NCBI RefSeq assembly: GCF_037392515.1
Contig: NC_090287.1
Span: 7,671,501-7,735,500, forward strand
Length of the DNA: 64,000 bases
DNA from: Haliotis asinina
Taxonomy: Eukaryota; Mollusca; Gastropoda; Lepetellida; Haliotidae
Reading direction: 5' to 3'
Part shown: positions 10,862 through 23,718 of the stretch, piece after piece
How positions within the stretch are numbered: position 1 is the stretch's first letter
Layout of the letters: each line of letters opens with the position of its first letter
Notes under the pieces: generated by a model
The model's database searches: none
What the model was told of the DNA's origin: nothing
Seen by the model: only the letters and a program-made list of their open reading frames with translations
Translations under genes and position numbers: made by a program

Positions 10862-11800
10862 AGGCTGTTCGATCACATGACACATCTGATAAAATGACTT
10901 GTAACACTGAGTGGTTCCAAAAGTGCAGTCCATCGTCGGAGAAGACGTACATGGTGTGAGTTTATTCTGCCGTCGATGCTTCAAAATGTCACATATATTT
11001 TATTTTAAAGAGTATGTATTCATAATAAAGACAATAGGTTAGAGAGACAATGCAGAAAGAATAAAATGGAATGGCAAACACGACGAGCTGGGCCTATTTT
11101 AATGCATCGCCCGAAATGCTAAAGGTGCACTGACATTTACATACAGTGAAGTCCAGAACTTGCATCAAGTGTAAATAAACCAATGCATTAATAGGGAGAA
11201 TTACGTAATACAAAACGTATAACAATATAACTTTTAAAATAACTTTTCGGTGTCCCAACGAAAGATTCCAGTTAAAGCAAAATTTGAAAAGAGGTGAATT
11301 GATCATATATGAATAGATCCTTGAAAGCCTCTGATGACGCTAGGTGGTCTCTTTCGTACCATTTGCATAGATAATACATGTTAAATGAACAATAATGATT
11401 TTCCCATAAATGGAGTTTCAAGATAAGGGTACACGTCACATTAGTTCTGTGTGCAGGGTTGTGTCCCTTGTTGGTACAGGGATAAATTGATGTATTGTTC
11501 TAGCCCTTTGAACGACGAAATCACGTAAGCCTTCATCTTACATTTTAGTGGTCTTACTGAGTACTCAACTTGAAGATATCATTGAATACTGAGCGTGATC
11601 TGATGCCGTCCTAAAATCTGACTTAGGAAGACATTGAACTGCAGATATTCTGCGTAACTGATATGCTAAAAAATGTCCGTTGTTATATACAGAGGGATTT
11701 AATGAAGTTAGGTTTTCAGCACCTGGTATGAAGTCACCGTTCCTTTCCACCTGGGATCATCCTTGAGCAAGGAAAATAAGGAATGTTTTACAACACCATT
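10862..11800. other. Upstream region of the ependymin-related gene, no gene seen
   Basis: AT-rich, with no recognisable exon. Minus-strand open frames at 11094-11306 and 11565-11750 have no known motif. Enhancers of the gene on the left may lie here but I cannot point to one. Confidence 0.45.
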
Positions 11801-11808
11801 GACAATGA

Positions 11809-11960
11809 CTAATTTGTGTAGTGGCGCACGGGCCTTGTGGAAGAGGACAGACTTTTCAGCTCTTCGTGTTTCGCAGAAGTCTCAATTTCATCCCTTAACT
11901 GTCTCAAACTGCAACATCTTATGCAGCTTACGCACAGTTTATCACCTGGCCTTTGGGAAG
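11809..11960 (-). other. Coding-like fragment with a Cys pair, unidentified
   Basis: The minus strand encodes PGDKLCVSC, then a short charged helix-like stretch LRQLRDEI, then Ser-rich sequence ending at a stop at 11809-11811. The CxxC pair and charged stretch look more protein-like than the surroundings. An AG acceptor-like cttcccaaag lies at its upstream edge. No donor, start or continuing exon could be found, so it may be a decayed exon or transposon fragment. I do not recognise the family. Confidence 0.25.
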
Positions 11961-11967
11961 ATGGTTC

Positions 11968-12085
11968 CACCCCCCACCCCCACCCACACCCACACCCACA
12001 CACACCCCCACACACCCCCACACACACCCCCACCCACCCCACACACACCCACCCACACCCCCCACACACCCCCATCCCCCATCGC
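11968..12085. repeat. CCCA/CACAC-rich simple repeat (G-rich on the minus strand)
   Basis: An irregular run of CCCCCAC, CACACC and CCCACC words about 115 bp long. The minus strand has many G-runs of three to five separated by one to five bases, a pattern prone to G-quadruplex formation. It lies about 1.1 kb upstream of the ependymin-related promoter. Confidence 0.92.
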
Positions 12086-13530
12086 TAAGGCTCTCATTTC
12101 ATCATTTCAGTAGACCCTCTCTTTACCGAGCTGTGGAGATATGTCGATACCGTAGTTTCATTAAATGGGCTATGTTGTCACTACTTTATAAAGGTTTATC
12201 GTAATAAGATGTTGCCCACCAGTTTAACAGAAATATGACTTTACCTCCTCTGAAACAACAGAGACATTTCGAATGAAGTCCGTTACCAAAGTAACCACCA
12301 CACCCTGCTGTGGAACCTGTGATGTAGCGCGGTAGCTTCCTCTAAATAAAATGGCTGGTGTCTAATTGACGATTATAACCATGAAGAACATTACCACGTC
12401 GAAGAAAGGTTATTAATTATACTTTTGCAATGCGCCGGTATCCATGCAGTCCATGCTCAAAGCGCAAAACATTTATGATATTTTGTTTCATATTGTACTA
12501 GTCTATGGTTATCGATCAGGCATATTGCAGCATGTAATTATACTTACAAGTGCGCGGACAAGGGTGTGGGTCTACGAATTTGATCTCCCATTCTACACAG
12601 TGTATTAGTCATACCAAGGTGTATCTGACTGGTGTAGTAGCAAAGATCAAAGTCATACGCTGAGAAATTTTCTTTTACCTTGTCTGGAGTAGATGAGAAA
12701 GGGCTTTCACATATATACTCATCTCTTCTTTTAGTTTTTTGCAAGTCTAATTAAACATAGGAAAGGAAACATTTAGGTAAAAAAATACATAACAATATCT
12801 ACAGGTCACAATTTTTGGAATATATCTTTACATGAGGAATCCAACTGCAGTCTGTCTTATCAAAGCAAGTCTGTTGTTTCTTACATTCACCAGTCTAACC
12901 TTTGACACATATTAGAAGTAGTCTAAAACTACTATCACCTGTTACACTATCTACAGCAGTCAACGTCAGTCGCAACATGCAAGTCACGATCCTACACCGA
13001 ATTCATCTCGAGCGACCTTGACTTCTGGCACCGCTCACGTCCGTTGTTCTTATCTCTGGACAGATGTTTAACCCAGCGACCTGATTGTCAATTTAAAATA
13101 CCAGCAGCTGAAAATCTGCACGATTTAACTATGACTCAAAGTAAAAAATAAAGGTATATTGTCGATAGAGGTCATCTGTAGATTATACTGCCTAAAGTGA
13201 ATTGCAAACGAACGTGTGGAGTAGATTATGCCAGCAATTCTGGCAGCTTATTTTAGTGCACATTATGATTTTAAAGTGCCAATCTCTTTGCAGTGATATT
13301 TTACTTCTCCCTACCTCCAAATGAAACTCCGAAGGTATCCCATTACGCACAACGTATAAACTACCTTTCGTTCAATCAGTGTATCGCGTTCTTAAGGGAA
13401 AGTACAGTCGGAATAAGTTTTCGAATCATGTAAACTCGAAACGGTTAACACGAGGTATTCCCAATGACAGTTGCGATCAGTACAACTAAATCCGCTGACA
13501 TTATCGTCTATCTCTCTCTCTCTCTTCTGA
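12086..13530. other. Intergenic DNA, nothing recognised
   Basis: No exon, repeat or RNA gene that I can support. The 66-codon minus-strand frame at 12544-12744 shows no motif. Confidence 0.4.
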
Positions 13531-13690
13531 ACGCGTGAAGATCCGGGAGAGACTTGTCTTCAGCAATCCATGATGTCGTAAGAAGTGTCTAATGGGATGT
13601 GCAGATCGATAGCTCTCGATGTTGATCACTGGACTGTCTGGTCCAGACTCGAGCATTTACAGACCGTAGCCATATAGCTGGAAGATTTAA
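13531..13690 (+). mobile_element. Second SINE-like family, internally deleted copy
   Basis: Carries cttcagcaatccatg, then after a missing middle gcagatcgat, gttgatcactggactgtctg, tccagactcg, tttacagaccg and catatagctgg. This matches the other gastropod repeat family seen whole at 31165. Compared with that copy it lacks the section with the word gctcgctgacttggttgac. A preceding tctctctc tract may be a target feature. Confidence 0.75.
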
Positions 13691-13928
13691 ACAACAAGCT
13701 CTTCAACGGGACAAATATTAATATTTTGAATGGAATATAATTTCAAATGAAGACGAGAAGTGCTGGGACGCCTGCCAGACCTTAGAGAATGGTCGTTTGG
13801 TTGCCTGAATAGTAGAAGATACATTTATAACATATGAATGTGTTTAGACTCATCTGTTTTCCACGTTTGCTGGAAAGGTGTACGGTGTAAGGGATCTGTA
13901 CAGGGAACAAGCACAACTGCCATTTCCA

Positions 13929-13966
13929 AGCGCGCGCGCGCGCGCGTGTGTGTGTGCGAGCGCGCA
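13929..13966. repeat. GC/GT alternating purine-pyrimidine tract
   Basis: A (GC)n run followed by (GT)n, then gcgagcgcgc. Alternating purine-pyrimidine DNA of this kind can adopt Z-form. A related gtgcgtgc-rich tract is at 14231-14270. Confidence 0.9.
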
Positions 13967-13969
13967 TTA

Positions 13970-15660
13970 CTATTCCTACCTCTCCTCAAAACAACAAATA
14001 TTTGGCTTTAGATTTTTCTAGAAAACCATTCTACATTTGGCTCGATCTGTTTGTGAAAGCGGATAAGGCAACCTACCAACATCACCGTAGATATAAACAG
14101 ATGTCAACAGGCCATGTAGCTAACAGTGTTATGGAATATTGTTAATTCTTAGATTTAATTCACAATTTTTTAAATTCACAATTCAGTCGAAACTGAAATG
14201 GATGTTACCTCCAACGCAAAAATCACCCTAGCGTGTGTGCGCGCAAGCGTGCGTGCGTGTGCATGCATGTATGCATCCATGTATACAGCGAGACTCGTTT
14301 TGATCAATAAACCAAATCATTAACAAAGAAACGGTAAGCCCTTGAGCCCTCCACTGACAGGACTGTATCACCATATTGCCTTGTAGAATCTATGAATTTA
14401 GTACTAAACAACCGCAGCTGTGAATCCTACTGTGGTGTTCATGTATCTGGCATTAATGATGCCGCACTCAGCAACTATACAGTTCTATGACCTATGACCT
14501 ATGAGTCTGGACCAGATAATCAAGTGACAGAAACTGTGAGCAATGAGTCCTGTGAGTACTCCGTCTGGAAGCACACAATCAACAAAGACCCACCAAGCTA
14601 TACAATCTGGCTAGGTATGTTTTGCCAATGGTCAGTCCCATTACTGGAATTTCAGAGCGACCTATGCGGATGTGTCCGGACTTTTGATGGTTTTATAGGG
14701 ATTAATGTAGACTAACAGCTAGTCTCTGAAATGAACATATTTTCCAGAAAAGAAAAGGATTTAAATTAAATTATTTATACAATAAAAAGTAACCCAGAGA
14801 CATTCTGTATTTCCTGAAAGTGCAGAAGACATGGGCTGCATTGGGTATATTTGTTTCAGGGTATGTATAACGGTCTAGGTTACATGAAGCCAACTGTGAT
14901 ACCATACCGTAGTTTGACATGGTACAAAGACTCTGGGCCGACCGGTCCATCTCAGGGTAAATGTTCCACCCTCCTGTGCCTTTGATAGGAAGCAGCTCGG
15001 GATCAAATCACTAAACCATTGGGATGTGGTGTGTGACTGGTTGTATGACGATGTAGGCGCTGTGACATAAATGAATATCTATCAGTGTAAGCCCATACAA
15101 GTATAGGAGTTAAATTGCCTTAGCACCAGGACCATGTACATGGACAATTGACGATGTCAGCAATGAAGACCAGCTTGATGGGTAACAGAACTCTTCACAT
15201 GTGTTGATCATATGTTCACTCACTCTAAACTAGTTGCCATCAATCACAGAAGACTGGGAATTTGTTGGAACGTCACCAGTTGTCATGGTTACTAAAAGGG
15301 AAAGCTCAACAGCCATTTAGTACCTTGGATATTCATCAGTATTCACCATATTCACTGTAATGGTCACCAAAGTTAGTCGGGATAAAAGGGACAAAACACC
15401 TTTCATAATATATTTGCATAACATGCGTATCATTTGTTAATAAAGTATAAAGTATATGGTCCTTTTGTTTGCAATGAAAGATTCTCAAGCCAGATTAGAT
15501 ATTGCCAATGAAGGAGATATCCGAGTTTTAACACATTGACAAAATTTGACGTTTATACTGAAGTTTTTTATACGTGAAAAAGCTGCATCTTTTGCGAATG
15601 ATTCGTGTGTGTGTGGCATTCTGTAAGTTGGTGGTAGGTAGATGGCAAAACTTTACTTCT
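13970..15660. other. Intergenic DNA with a DR1 nuclear-receptor-like motif
   Basis: No gene recognised. A perfect direct repeat with one-base spacing, AGGTCA-T-AGGTCA on the minus strand, lies at 14488-14500, the classical DR1 shape used by RXR, HNF4 and COUP-TF type receptors. A 73-codon open frame at 14494-14715 shows no family motif. Confidence 0.4.
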
Positions 15661-15669
15661 GATCAACTT

Positions 15670-16440
15670 TTGTACTTTGACAATGGTCACGTTTTGGTAT
15701 AGGATCTTATACCTTTTTCATGCCTCCAGTGCAGTCAGTAGCATCCTACCATTGGTCACGCTTGACGACAGTAAGAACCAATATGCTGCCATTGTCAAAA
15801 CAAAGAAGTTGATCCATCAAGTTTTGTCATCCCTTTCTGATAAAAAATCTTTTCAAATCAGCATCCACTGTATGATTCCATCCATAAGAGAAACTGTTTA
15901 GGAATGAGTTTTGGATACTGATGATTCCAGGTGTGTACTGAAGATAAGATATCTTGGCCCACTGGTAGCAGCACCAGACTTGGGCTTCACCTTACTTCTA
16001 TGTACAATGGAATCAGTGATGACAATAGTGTCTGTGGAAGCCATCACAAATACAACAACACCATGACATTTGTGTCTCACTTTAATACGACAGACAGACA
16101 TACAGTGCTTACAAGGATAGATGGGTGAGGCAAAAACAGTTCATACAAAAAGTTCTATACGAGTTTAGAAGCTGTGATGGATGATGAGAGAAACAATCTG
16201 AACACACTTGTCAACCATGCAATAGCTACAACCACAGGCCCCTTCAACACCTACAGATGAGCACAGGAGGTATACTCTAGCCCAACACCATCTAGCTTCA
16301 AACCATTCCTGCTGAACAGTGTGAGAGCTTGTGGGGACATGGTTCCTAATCTAGCACTATCTTCTAGTCCTTGATGGGAACAGAATTAGAGCAAGTCGGG
16401 ATACCCTGGTGCCACCTACTGACATACTACAGCAACTCAA
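15670..16440 (+). pseudogene. Possible decayed coding sequence, unidentified
   Basis: Several short plus-strand frames in a row (15677-15901, 15931-16128 and stretches to about 16440) have a more protein-like composition than the flanks, but stops interrupt every frame. No intron signals, family motif or poly(A) tail were recognised. It could be an old retrocopy or transposon relic, or chance. Confidence 0.2.
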
Positions 16441-19400
16441 ATCTGTTTAAGAGTTAGTGAGGTGTCATACCTCTCTCTATAAAATAACTGCAACAATAAT
16501 ATACCTGCAATAGAGAGATGCTTCACACATTTTACCCTTGCTGGAACTGAACATGGTCGAACTACTCTACATATATATCTTTTTCTTTTACATAACTGGC
16601 TTTTAAAATGAAAACTAAAAACAAATATCCCCAGGTCGACAAGCATGCAGGATGAACTGTACAGTTATTGTCCTTCAACATCATCAGGCAACATTTTTGT
16701 GACAGAAAAACACTGACACTATATATGGTATCAAAAACACATTCTATCTGATTATGTATAGAATACTTATGAGAGCCTACAATTAGAACCATTTCTTTAA
16801 AAATTTGGTAACCTAGACTTATATGTGTACTGATTTTTGATTGTCAGACAAACTGTCACATTACCACACTATATAAAATACTGTTCCTTATTTGGCAAGA
16901 TTCCCTACTTGGCCAGTTTGAGATATTCCCATGCCTACAAGAATGGTATGCTGCCTTAATCTGTACAGAACAATTTCAACAAAATAGAAAAATAACACTC
17001 TTGAAGAACTGTGATTTTTTATGATTTAAGAACTGACTGTATTGCCTGGGACATGTTATGGAAATGTCTCAAAATAACCAGATATTTGGGGAAATAGTTC
17101 TCTTTCCATGGCAGTGTGATGCTAACTTGCATAATTCTCAGAACAAGTACAATATTCAAAGAATGTGCACTGTGTTCGTACAGTTGTAAAGATGTCACAT
17201 TTTGGTTCAAAACTTGCTCCCATGTTACACTGTCAATTTCCAAAGTGCATGATTAGATGTCAATAAACACTGTAATGTCTTCCATTGATATCCACAAGCA
17301 TGTTGGTCTGACAATGTCTACATACATGAGTACACATTTGCACGAAAAGATCCTCTCTAGTAACCCACATGTACACACCGAGATCAAACATAGGAGTAAT
17401 TCCGAAACTATTTTCCTAAGATCAATCAAATCATCAGCTCAATCCTCGCCTTTCAGTTTGGGCTTTCAGCACAATGCATGCAAAACTTTATCTTTCTTGT
17501 CAGTCTGGTTCTGCTTTAGATTCAGTTGTAATGTAAATTCATTTAAAGAAAATAGATTGCCACATTGATAGATAAGTGAGGAAAGATAGTCTGAACTATT
17601 AACCGAATATTTCAGGTTTGATTTTTCAAAATTATGGTGAAAATAAAGACTTAATGAACTGATACTGACCTCCGAACATAAACAGAACATTTTACCAGAC
17701 ATTTCTGGTAAACATGACCAAGGGTCTCACTTGGGACATTACAGAATAGTTGAATGCTCACTGTGTAGAGTAACCTCCCCTTGTTTAACAAATGGCTGCC
17801 CCCATCCCTGGGTTTGTAACATAAGACTGGTCCATCTCACCTACCCTTACATGACTCAGGCTATGAACATTCACAGTTAGTACTGGAGCACTGATTATAC
17901 ACTTTCATACAAAACAATCCAAACAAATATGAACATTACTTACAAAATTCAAATTGATAAATTCTCTGCACATCCTATCCCACAAAAAAAGCTGACTTTT
18001 GCATCAAGCTGTGTTGAAATTTGAAACATAAAATGCCTATTAAACATATCTGCCACCATACATAACCTACTCACATTCATGTGGATTTTGTGAATTCAGA
18101 TCAGAAGGCCAGTTGCTTAATGGAATATAGAAAACTGATCAGGAAAACTTAACTAAACTGGCTTAAGTGCATAGTTAAAAAGTTGCAGTAACAACTAGAA
18201 TAAGCTTACACAATATATGCTGCAGAAAAGCTCTCCAGCCCATACAAGGCATGTTCCGTACATATAAACGCTGGTTCTATCACGTGGTTCTTTAACTTGT
18301 CAACAATATGCTTAAACACTTCGATGAAATTGGTGTCCCAAAACAATGTTTGCCCCTTAAACCATAATGAAAGTATATTGGCTTGAAGATGGTAACAAAA
18401 TGATGGCGGATGGATGACCTGTGATTGTGAAAGTGTCCCGTATCCATGGCAATGACAAACCAACTACATTCATATGAATGCAAACAAGTGAAAGATGACT
18501 CTTCCACCTCAATTGCTACAACGATTGAACTTGTTTGTCTTTATCCAAACTACCCCCAAAATAAGCTTGCAACTAAGTATATACAACAAATCAACAAAAT
18601 AGTGATAAAAGTCTTTGTGGAACAGATTTAATAATTCTTGCTTAAACATGAAATTTTAACATTTTTGAACAAGTTTGATAATTGCCAGGGCATCAAAATA
18701 CATACATAGACTAATGACATTAGGCATGTTTACCATATTCCACAAACCCTCGTTTTGCACCAAGCAATTTATTATGCATAATGAGTGCAGGCAGGTGTAA
18801 TCTGCTGTAGAAAATGTCTTAAAAGCTACAAATTCAAAAGTGAAAGCATGCAATAATAATCTCACAACTTGACAATATTCAAAACTGCAAAAATGAGTTG
18901 TATAATGAATGACGTTGGTAAAGCTTTAGGTCCAGGCTTAACCATTGAGCAGCCTGATTCACATTGACTAGGTCCCATGTCCAATATACTAAGCACTGCC
19001 TAGAATGAGCAGTGTCAGTTATTAACAACAGAAACAAACAATCAATAAAGCAAACTTATCAAAACATTGTTGAGCAGTTAAATTTGATTGTGAGCTAGCA
19101 AACTAAACTAGAACATTTTTGAAAACAAGAAAAATGCAAATATATAGTAACAAAATGAAATAACCTAGTAATCATTCATATCTAGAGGAGAAAACTTTTT
19201 TTTTATCATGCCATAGCTAGTGTATACCTGGGTAAACAGCTTCAATCAAACAAGATTTACAAATAGTCATACAATAGTAAATAACTTCATTTACTACAAA
19301 AAAAAATATAGAAAGAGTTAAAATACAGAACAGGCAATGCACAAGTTTTCATGAAAAATAAATCCAATTAACTGTTCCTCTGTTCCTGATGATGTAGTGC

Positions 19401-20404
19401 ATCAAGCATTGATAAACTATTTGGTCCATGTTATTGTTGAAAATACCCATTACATACAATGCAAGGTAGAAACTCTTTCATGGCATGAAACAGTAGACTA
19501 TCAAGTCAGCTGCTTGACTAGTACGGTGTAAGTTATCTTCCTTACACCTTGGTCTCATGTCTTCCTTGTTGTTAGAGAAATGTATTTCATTAAGTTGAAA
19601 ACTTCAATCATGGGATTGTTCTGTGTTTCACAGTTGTTCCCGTTCGTCATTGTCTTGTCCAGATTGTAACAAATCTTGCATAGAAAAGCATCAACTCTCG
19701 TTCTGAACACAGTTTTCACGCACAGAAAAATAATTACACAATATTTACACAATCTAAAACAATACATAAACTTATTGGATCTTAATAATTTTCCTTATTT
19801 GAATATCAATGACAAGAATGTCATTTCCAAAAAACTGTAGCCAATTTGAACTTGTACCCAACATAATATCAGTAGTTTTTGGTGTAATATCATTAGAAAT
19901 TCCTGCAGAAAATTCAAACATTTTGTAAAAACAAATTCTCTTAAGACTGTGAACACTGATAGTATTTCAAAGTAGCATTGAAATATATTGAGACTTGTTT
20001 ATAGCATAACAAGTTAAACATCAGTGATTTAACTTTTGAAAACCCTTCATAGGATCTGATAGACTTGATCCAACTAGCTAAGGAAGGACAATGCTCCATT
20101 TCCCCGACAGATTCTGATAATCCATGTCTGTCAGTTGGTTAACTATTAACTGTTAGACTGATATCAACTTCCAGTTACCAAATTGATGATTGAATGGAAT
20201 CGACTGGCTTATATATGCATCCAGTCACGTCCCCCTTTGCCAGTGAACGTAGCAATGTTGTGTTGTACAAATCAGTCCCAATGTATCCCTATGTAACACC
20301 AAATGACTACAGCACCAACATATGTACCAAGTTTCATGTACAGTAACAACAGTACTAGAATATACACGCGACAGCGGTGGCAGCAGCCATTGTCGCTATA
20401 TCAT
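16441..20404. other. Downstream region of the CBM48 gene, 3' UTR and/or intergenic
   Basis: AT-rich, no coding exon recognised. The proximal part must include the 3' untranslated region of the gene ending at 20405, but by eye I see no canonical AATAAA on the minus strand within about 2 kb of the stop. The transcript may use a variant signal or a long 3' UTR. Confidence 0.4.
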
Positions 20405-23400
20405 CTAGCTAGCGGCTGTCACAACCAGCAGATTGTTTTCTTGGCCCTCAGCATCTGCCTTAGTTGGCTGAAAAGACAATTCAAATATAAAACAATTGTT
20501 TACACTATGTAGATTACACAAATGGCATGATATGTCTGTCATATTAGGTGACAGCCATTTCCTAAATCTGGGGTATTTTTTGGTCTTGGTAAGTAAGTTC
20601 ACATACAGCTTACTGCAAGATGTGACAAGGAGACCAATCTAACTAGAAGTTATGAGGCTTCAAAAACTATTCTGATTCATTTGATACTACTCTGATGTGC
20701 AATTTGTTTACTCTTACTTCAAAGTAAGGGTGTCAATTTTGTCTATTCTAACACACAGCTGGAGTTTAAAGATACAATGGGAAAATGTTAAGAGGGTACA
20801 AATCAAGGAAAGACACCCTGAGGTAGTTTGTTCACATGCTTTATGGAACAGGATCTAAGCTAATGACGGCTTGTAAGCTTTACAGATGAATTCAGTTCAC
20901 AATAACAGCATAATACCACCTATATACCAGGTACGTGAGTATGTTGCTCTCAAGGAAGAGTAAATGTTTATGAAATTCTGGAATTTAAATCACACACAGA
21001 AGCAGCTGGCAGGGCCAAGGGGCACTACTCTGTCATATCATATGGAGCTGTAACAGCTTGGCCACTCGTAAACCACTTTGAACAAGAGCAGTTGAGTGAG
21101 TGAGGGGTTGTACCACTTACAGTTCAACCAGGGTCAAGGGAGAATATGTTATAATTATTAGTTTTACACAATGTCCCCAGCTTTGACAATATTGACGAAC
21201 ATTGGTATCGGTGATCAATAACAAATCATAACATGGTTTGATTATAATATTCAAATATAATAAGCAGTAGATCCTGTCACAAAAAAGGTATGAAACTCTG
21301 CTTACCAAGTTTTTGTTGACCTGCCACTGGTCATCCACAAGGAACTTGTACAAATACTCTCCAGTTGGCAGGTCCATTGTGCCAATGAACAAGTCGTCCC
21401 TGAAAGAAGAAGCCATTTTGACAACTACCTTCTGTTTTTTCACTTTCTTACTAATTAAAATATGAATAATTTCTAATAATTTCTATTTACCTACTCTGAG
21501 CACCTATCAAAAACAATGAATCAACAGGCTGCATCAAAAGCTGGTGATTACTCTTTCACAAGAATGTATACATGATCAAAGCACTGACTCTCTAGTCTAT
21601 TTTGTCAATTGTTACATCCAGCATACACAGCAGGGTACCCATTCAATCCCAAACTCCTCACAGATTCAAACCACCAAGACAACGAAAGTGAAGTTCTGTG
21701 ATGAAATCTAAATTCAAAGCCTACTCATCCACCCAGATGTGAAATTGATGGTTTAGTGATGGCATATCCACATCTTTTTTAGGATACATGTATACGTGCT
21801 GATATTCCTCATGACATAGTGAGATGGATGAATGTGTATGTGCTTCTACTGCATGTAAAACAGTCATCAAATTCCAGCAATGGAAGACATTAGAACACAC
21901 TGTACAGAACACACAGAGAACTGTGTGGTGCTACAACCTGTAGGACACTGCGGTTACTGTTGGAATGTACAACCTCCACTAAAATATGATCTCACCGTTT
22001 CTCAAGAGCAACCTGTTCCTTCCAGTCATTGAAGCTCCCAGACACCAACACTGAGCTTCCTCCATTCTCCCACTTGAACTCGATCGCCACCTTCAAGCCA
22101 TTGTCCTGGTTTAGAATACATCCTTGTCAGTCTGTGTGCATTTCCTCAACATGCCACTTATGTTGAGGACTTATGTCTAAATATTCAACACTTAACTGAA
22201 ATGTTTAAGCAATTTTCAGAGAGATATGTACCTTCCTATATAGTGTGAGTGAATATGGTTCTACAATGCTTTTAGCAATGTCCCAGCAATATCAAAGCAG
22301 GGGACACAAGAAATGGGTTTCACAAATTCACGTGTGACAAGCAGACGCTTTACCCACCAGGCTACCCCACTGCCCCTCCTATTCCTGAATAACATTTAAA
22401 GCCTATTTAAAGCCAGATATGAGTGTTTCCATTCAAGCTACAAAACATAATTAATTACTTTGTGTGACAGTTCTATGTTAGAGTGTGATGCATTCTCTTG
22501 GGTAAGTCATTTACTGCTAGGCTGACAAAGTAAGAAAGCTAGTACCCTATTATCCTCAACATATTAACATTCCAAACATAATTTACAACTTATCAATGAA
22601 TTTATGCCTATGCAACTCACAGCACTTGGTGCAGATGTCTCTCCACTTTGTCCCTCTGTCTTCTCGCTGTCTGCAGCTCCAGGTTCTGCTGGTGTTTCTG
22701 ATGCTGCTGCCGAAGTGTCTGCTGCCGCCGGTGATTCAGGAGCAGCAGGTTCCTCCATTGGTGGTGGAGGTGCTGGGGTCTCCTCCGCTGGTGGCGGAGG
22801 AGGGGGTAGGGCATCCTCTGCTAGTGGTTCCGGAGCAGATTCAGGAGCTGGCTCTGGAGCAGGTTCCGGTGCAGGTTCTGGGGCAGGCTCTGGCGCTGCT
22901 GGTTCTGGTGCTGGGGGTTCTGGCTCAGCTGACTTCTCAACAGGGGGGTCTGGGGGTGGCTCGGGTAAGCTCTCAGCTGCAGGTTTTTCAGGCTCAGCTG
23001 CAGGTGGAGGTGATGATTCTACAACTGTGGCAGTTTCTGCTTTGGCTTCTTCTTGGACTATAGCAGACTCCTCTGACTTGGGCTCTTCCTTTGATGCCTC
23101 CGGTTCACTTGGAACTGCTGCCTCTGTTTTGGTTTCTGTGGCTGCCGTATCATTTGGTTGTTCAGCTTTTACTTCATTATTTGCTGTTGTCCCACCGTCC
23201 TCCTGAAACAAAGGCAATGTCAAAATGAATGATTTGTCTGGTGTAGAGTGTTATCATTGGTCACTTAAATGGGAAGGTCAAACTGTACATCAAGACTATT
23301 CCTGTCCAACAACCATAAGCAGTATATAATTATCTGTAACAAACACCTAGATACATCTTTCTTCCCCTTCATACATAACCTCTTGTATACATATACATTA

Positions 23401-23718
23401 CTGTACTGTTCTACCTAACAAATACACCCTGCACATAACAAAGTCTTTGTGTACAAAGGACAGACCCAGACCAAGAATTCAATGTTCCCCCTTCCATAAC
23501 AATTTCCTTGTGTACATCTGACAGTCAGAGACAAAACTTACTGTTCCCCCTCCATCCCCTTCTGCTGATGTTTCTGTTTTCGTGGCGCCATCTTCTGTTG
23601 GCTGCGTAGCTGTTTCGTCACCGGCTGGTTTGTCTTCTGTCTTCTGATTGGTCTGTTCTGTTGCTTCTTCCTTCTTATCCTTGTCCTTCTTCTTCTGTCT
23701 GCTGCTCTTGTTACCCAT
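20405..23718 (-). CDS. N-myristoylated, Ala/Glu/Pro-rich protein with a C-terminal AMPK-beta-like CBM48 glycogen-binding domain
   Basis: Coding exons on the minus strand: 23718-23542, 23202-22621, 22105-21996, 21399-21306 and 20467-20405. All junctions are GT-AG and in phase, giving 341 residues. Residues 1-7 (MGNKSSR) are an N-myristoylation signal, followed by KKKDKDKK, a pattern used by BASP1 and MARCKS to bind membranes. Residues about 18-253 are disordered, rich in Ala, Glu and Pro, with PEPA-type repeats near 170-190. Residues about 254-341 form a CBM48: FKW at 263-265, VSGSFNDW at 274-281, LPTGEYLYKFLVDDQW at 300-315, and ENNLLVV near the end, matching the AMPK-beta SGSFNNW, EGEHQYKFFVDGQW and NNIIQV motifs. 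The glucan-contacting Trp positions are kept. The AMPK-beta C-terminal domain that binds the alpha and gamma subunits is absent: the stop comes a few residues after the CBM. I infer a membrane tether for glycogen rather than an AMPK subunit. I do not know a named orthologue. Confidence 0.88.
22240..22378 (-). mobile_element. tRNA-derived SINE in the CBM48 gene intron
   Basis: Minus orientation: plus-strand tail gtgagtgaatatggttctac, then gcttttagcaatgtcccagc, and at the far end the complement of the tRNA-like head (ccaggctaccccactgcccc). It lies between coding exons 2 and 3 and is diverged. Confidence 0.8.

Noticed and set aside
10619-10984. 121-codon minus-strand frame overlapping the first ependymin-related exon
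   Set aside because: It is in another frame; the signal-peptide frame starting at 10814 splices correctly to the rest of the gene.
11763-12204. Pro/His/Thr-rich frames over the CCCA repeat
   Set aside because: They are produced by the simple repeat.
22596-23206. Long plus-strand frames rich in Leu/Val and in Gly/Ser opposite the CBM48 gene
   Set aside because: They are antisense shadows of the repetitive Ala/Glu/Pro-coding exon, whose minus-strand frame joins in phase at both splice sites.
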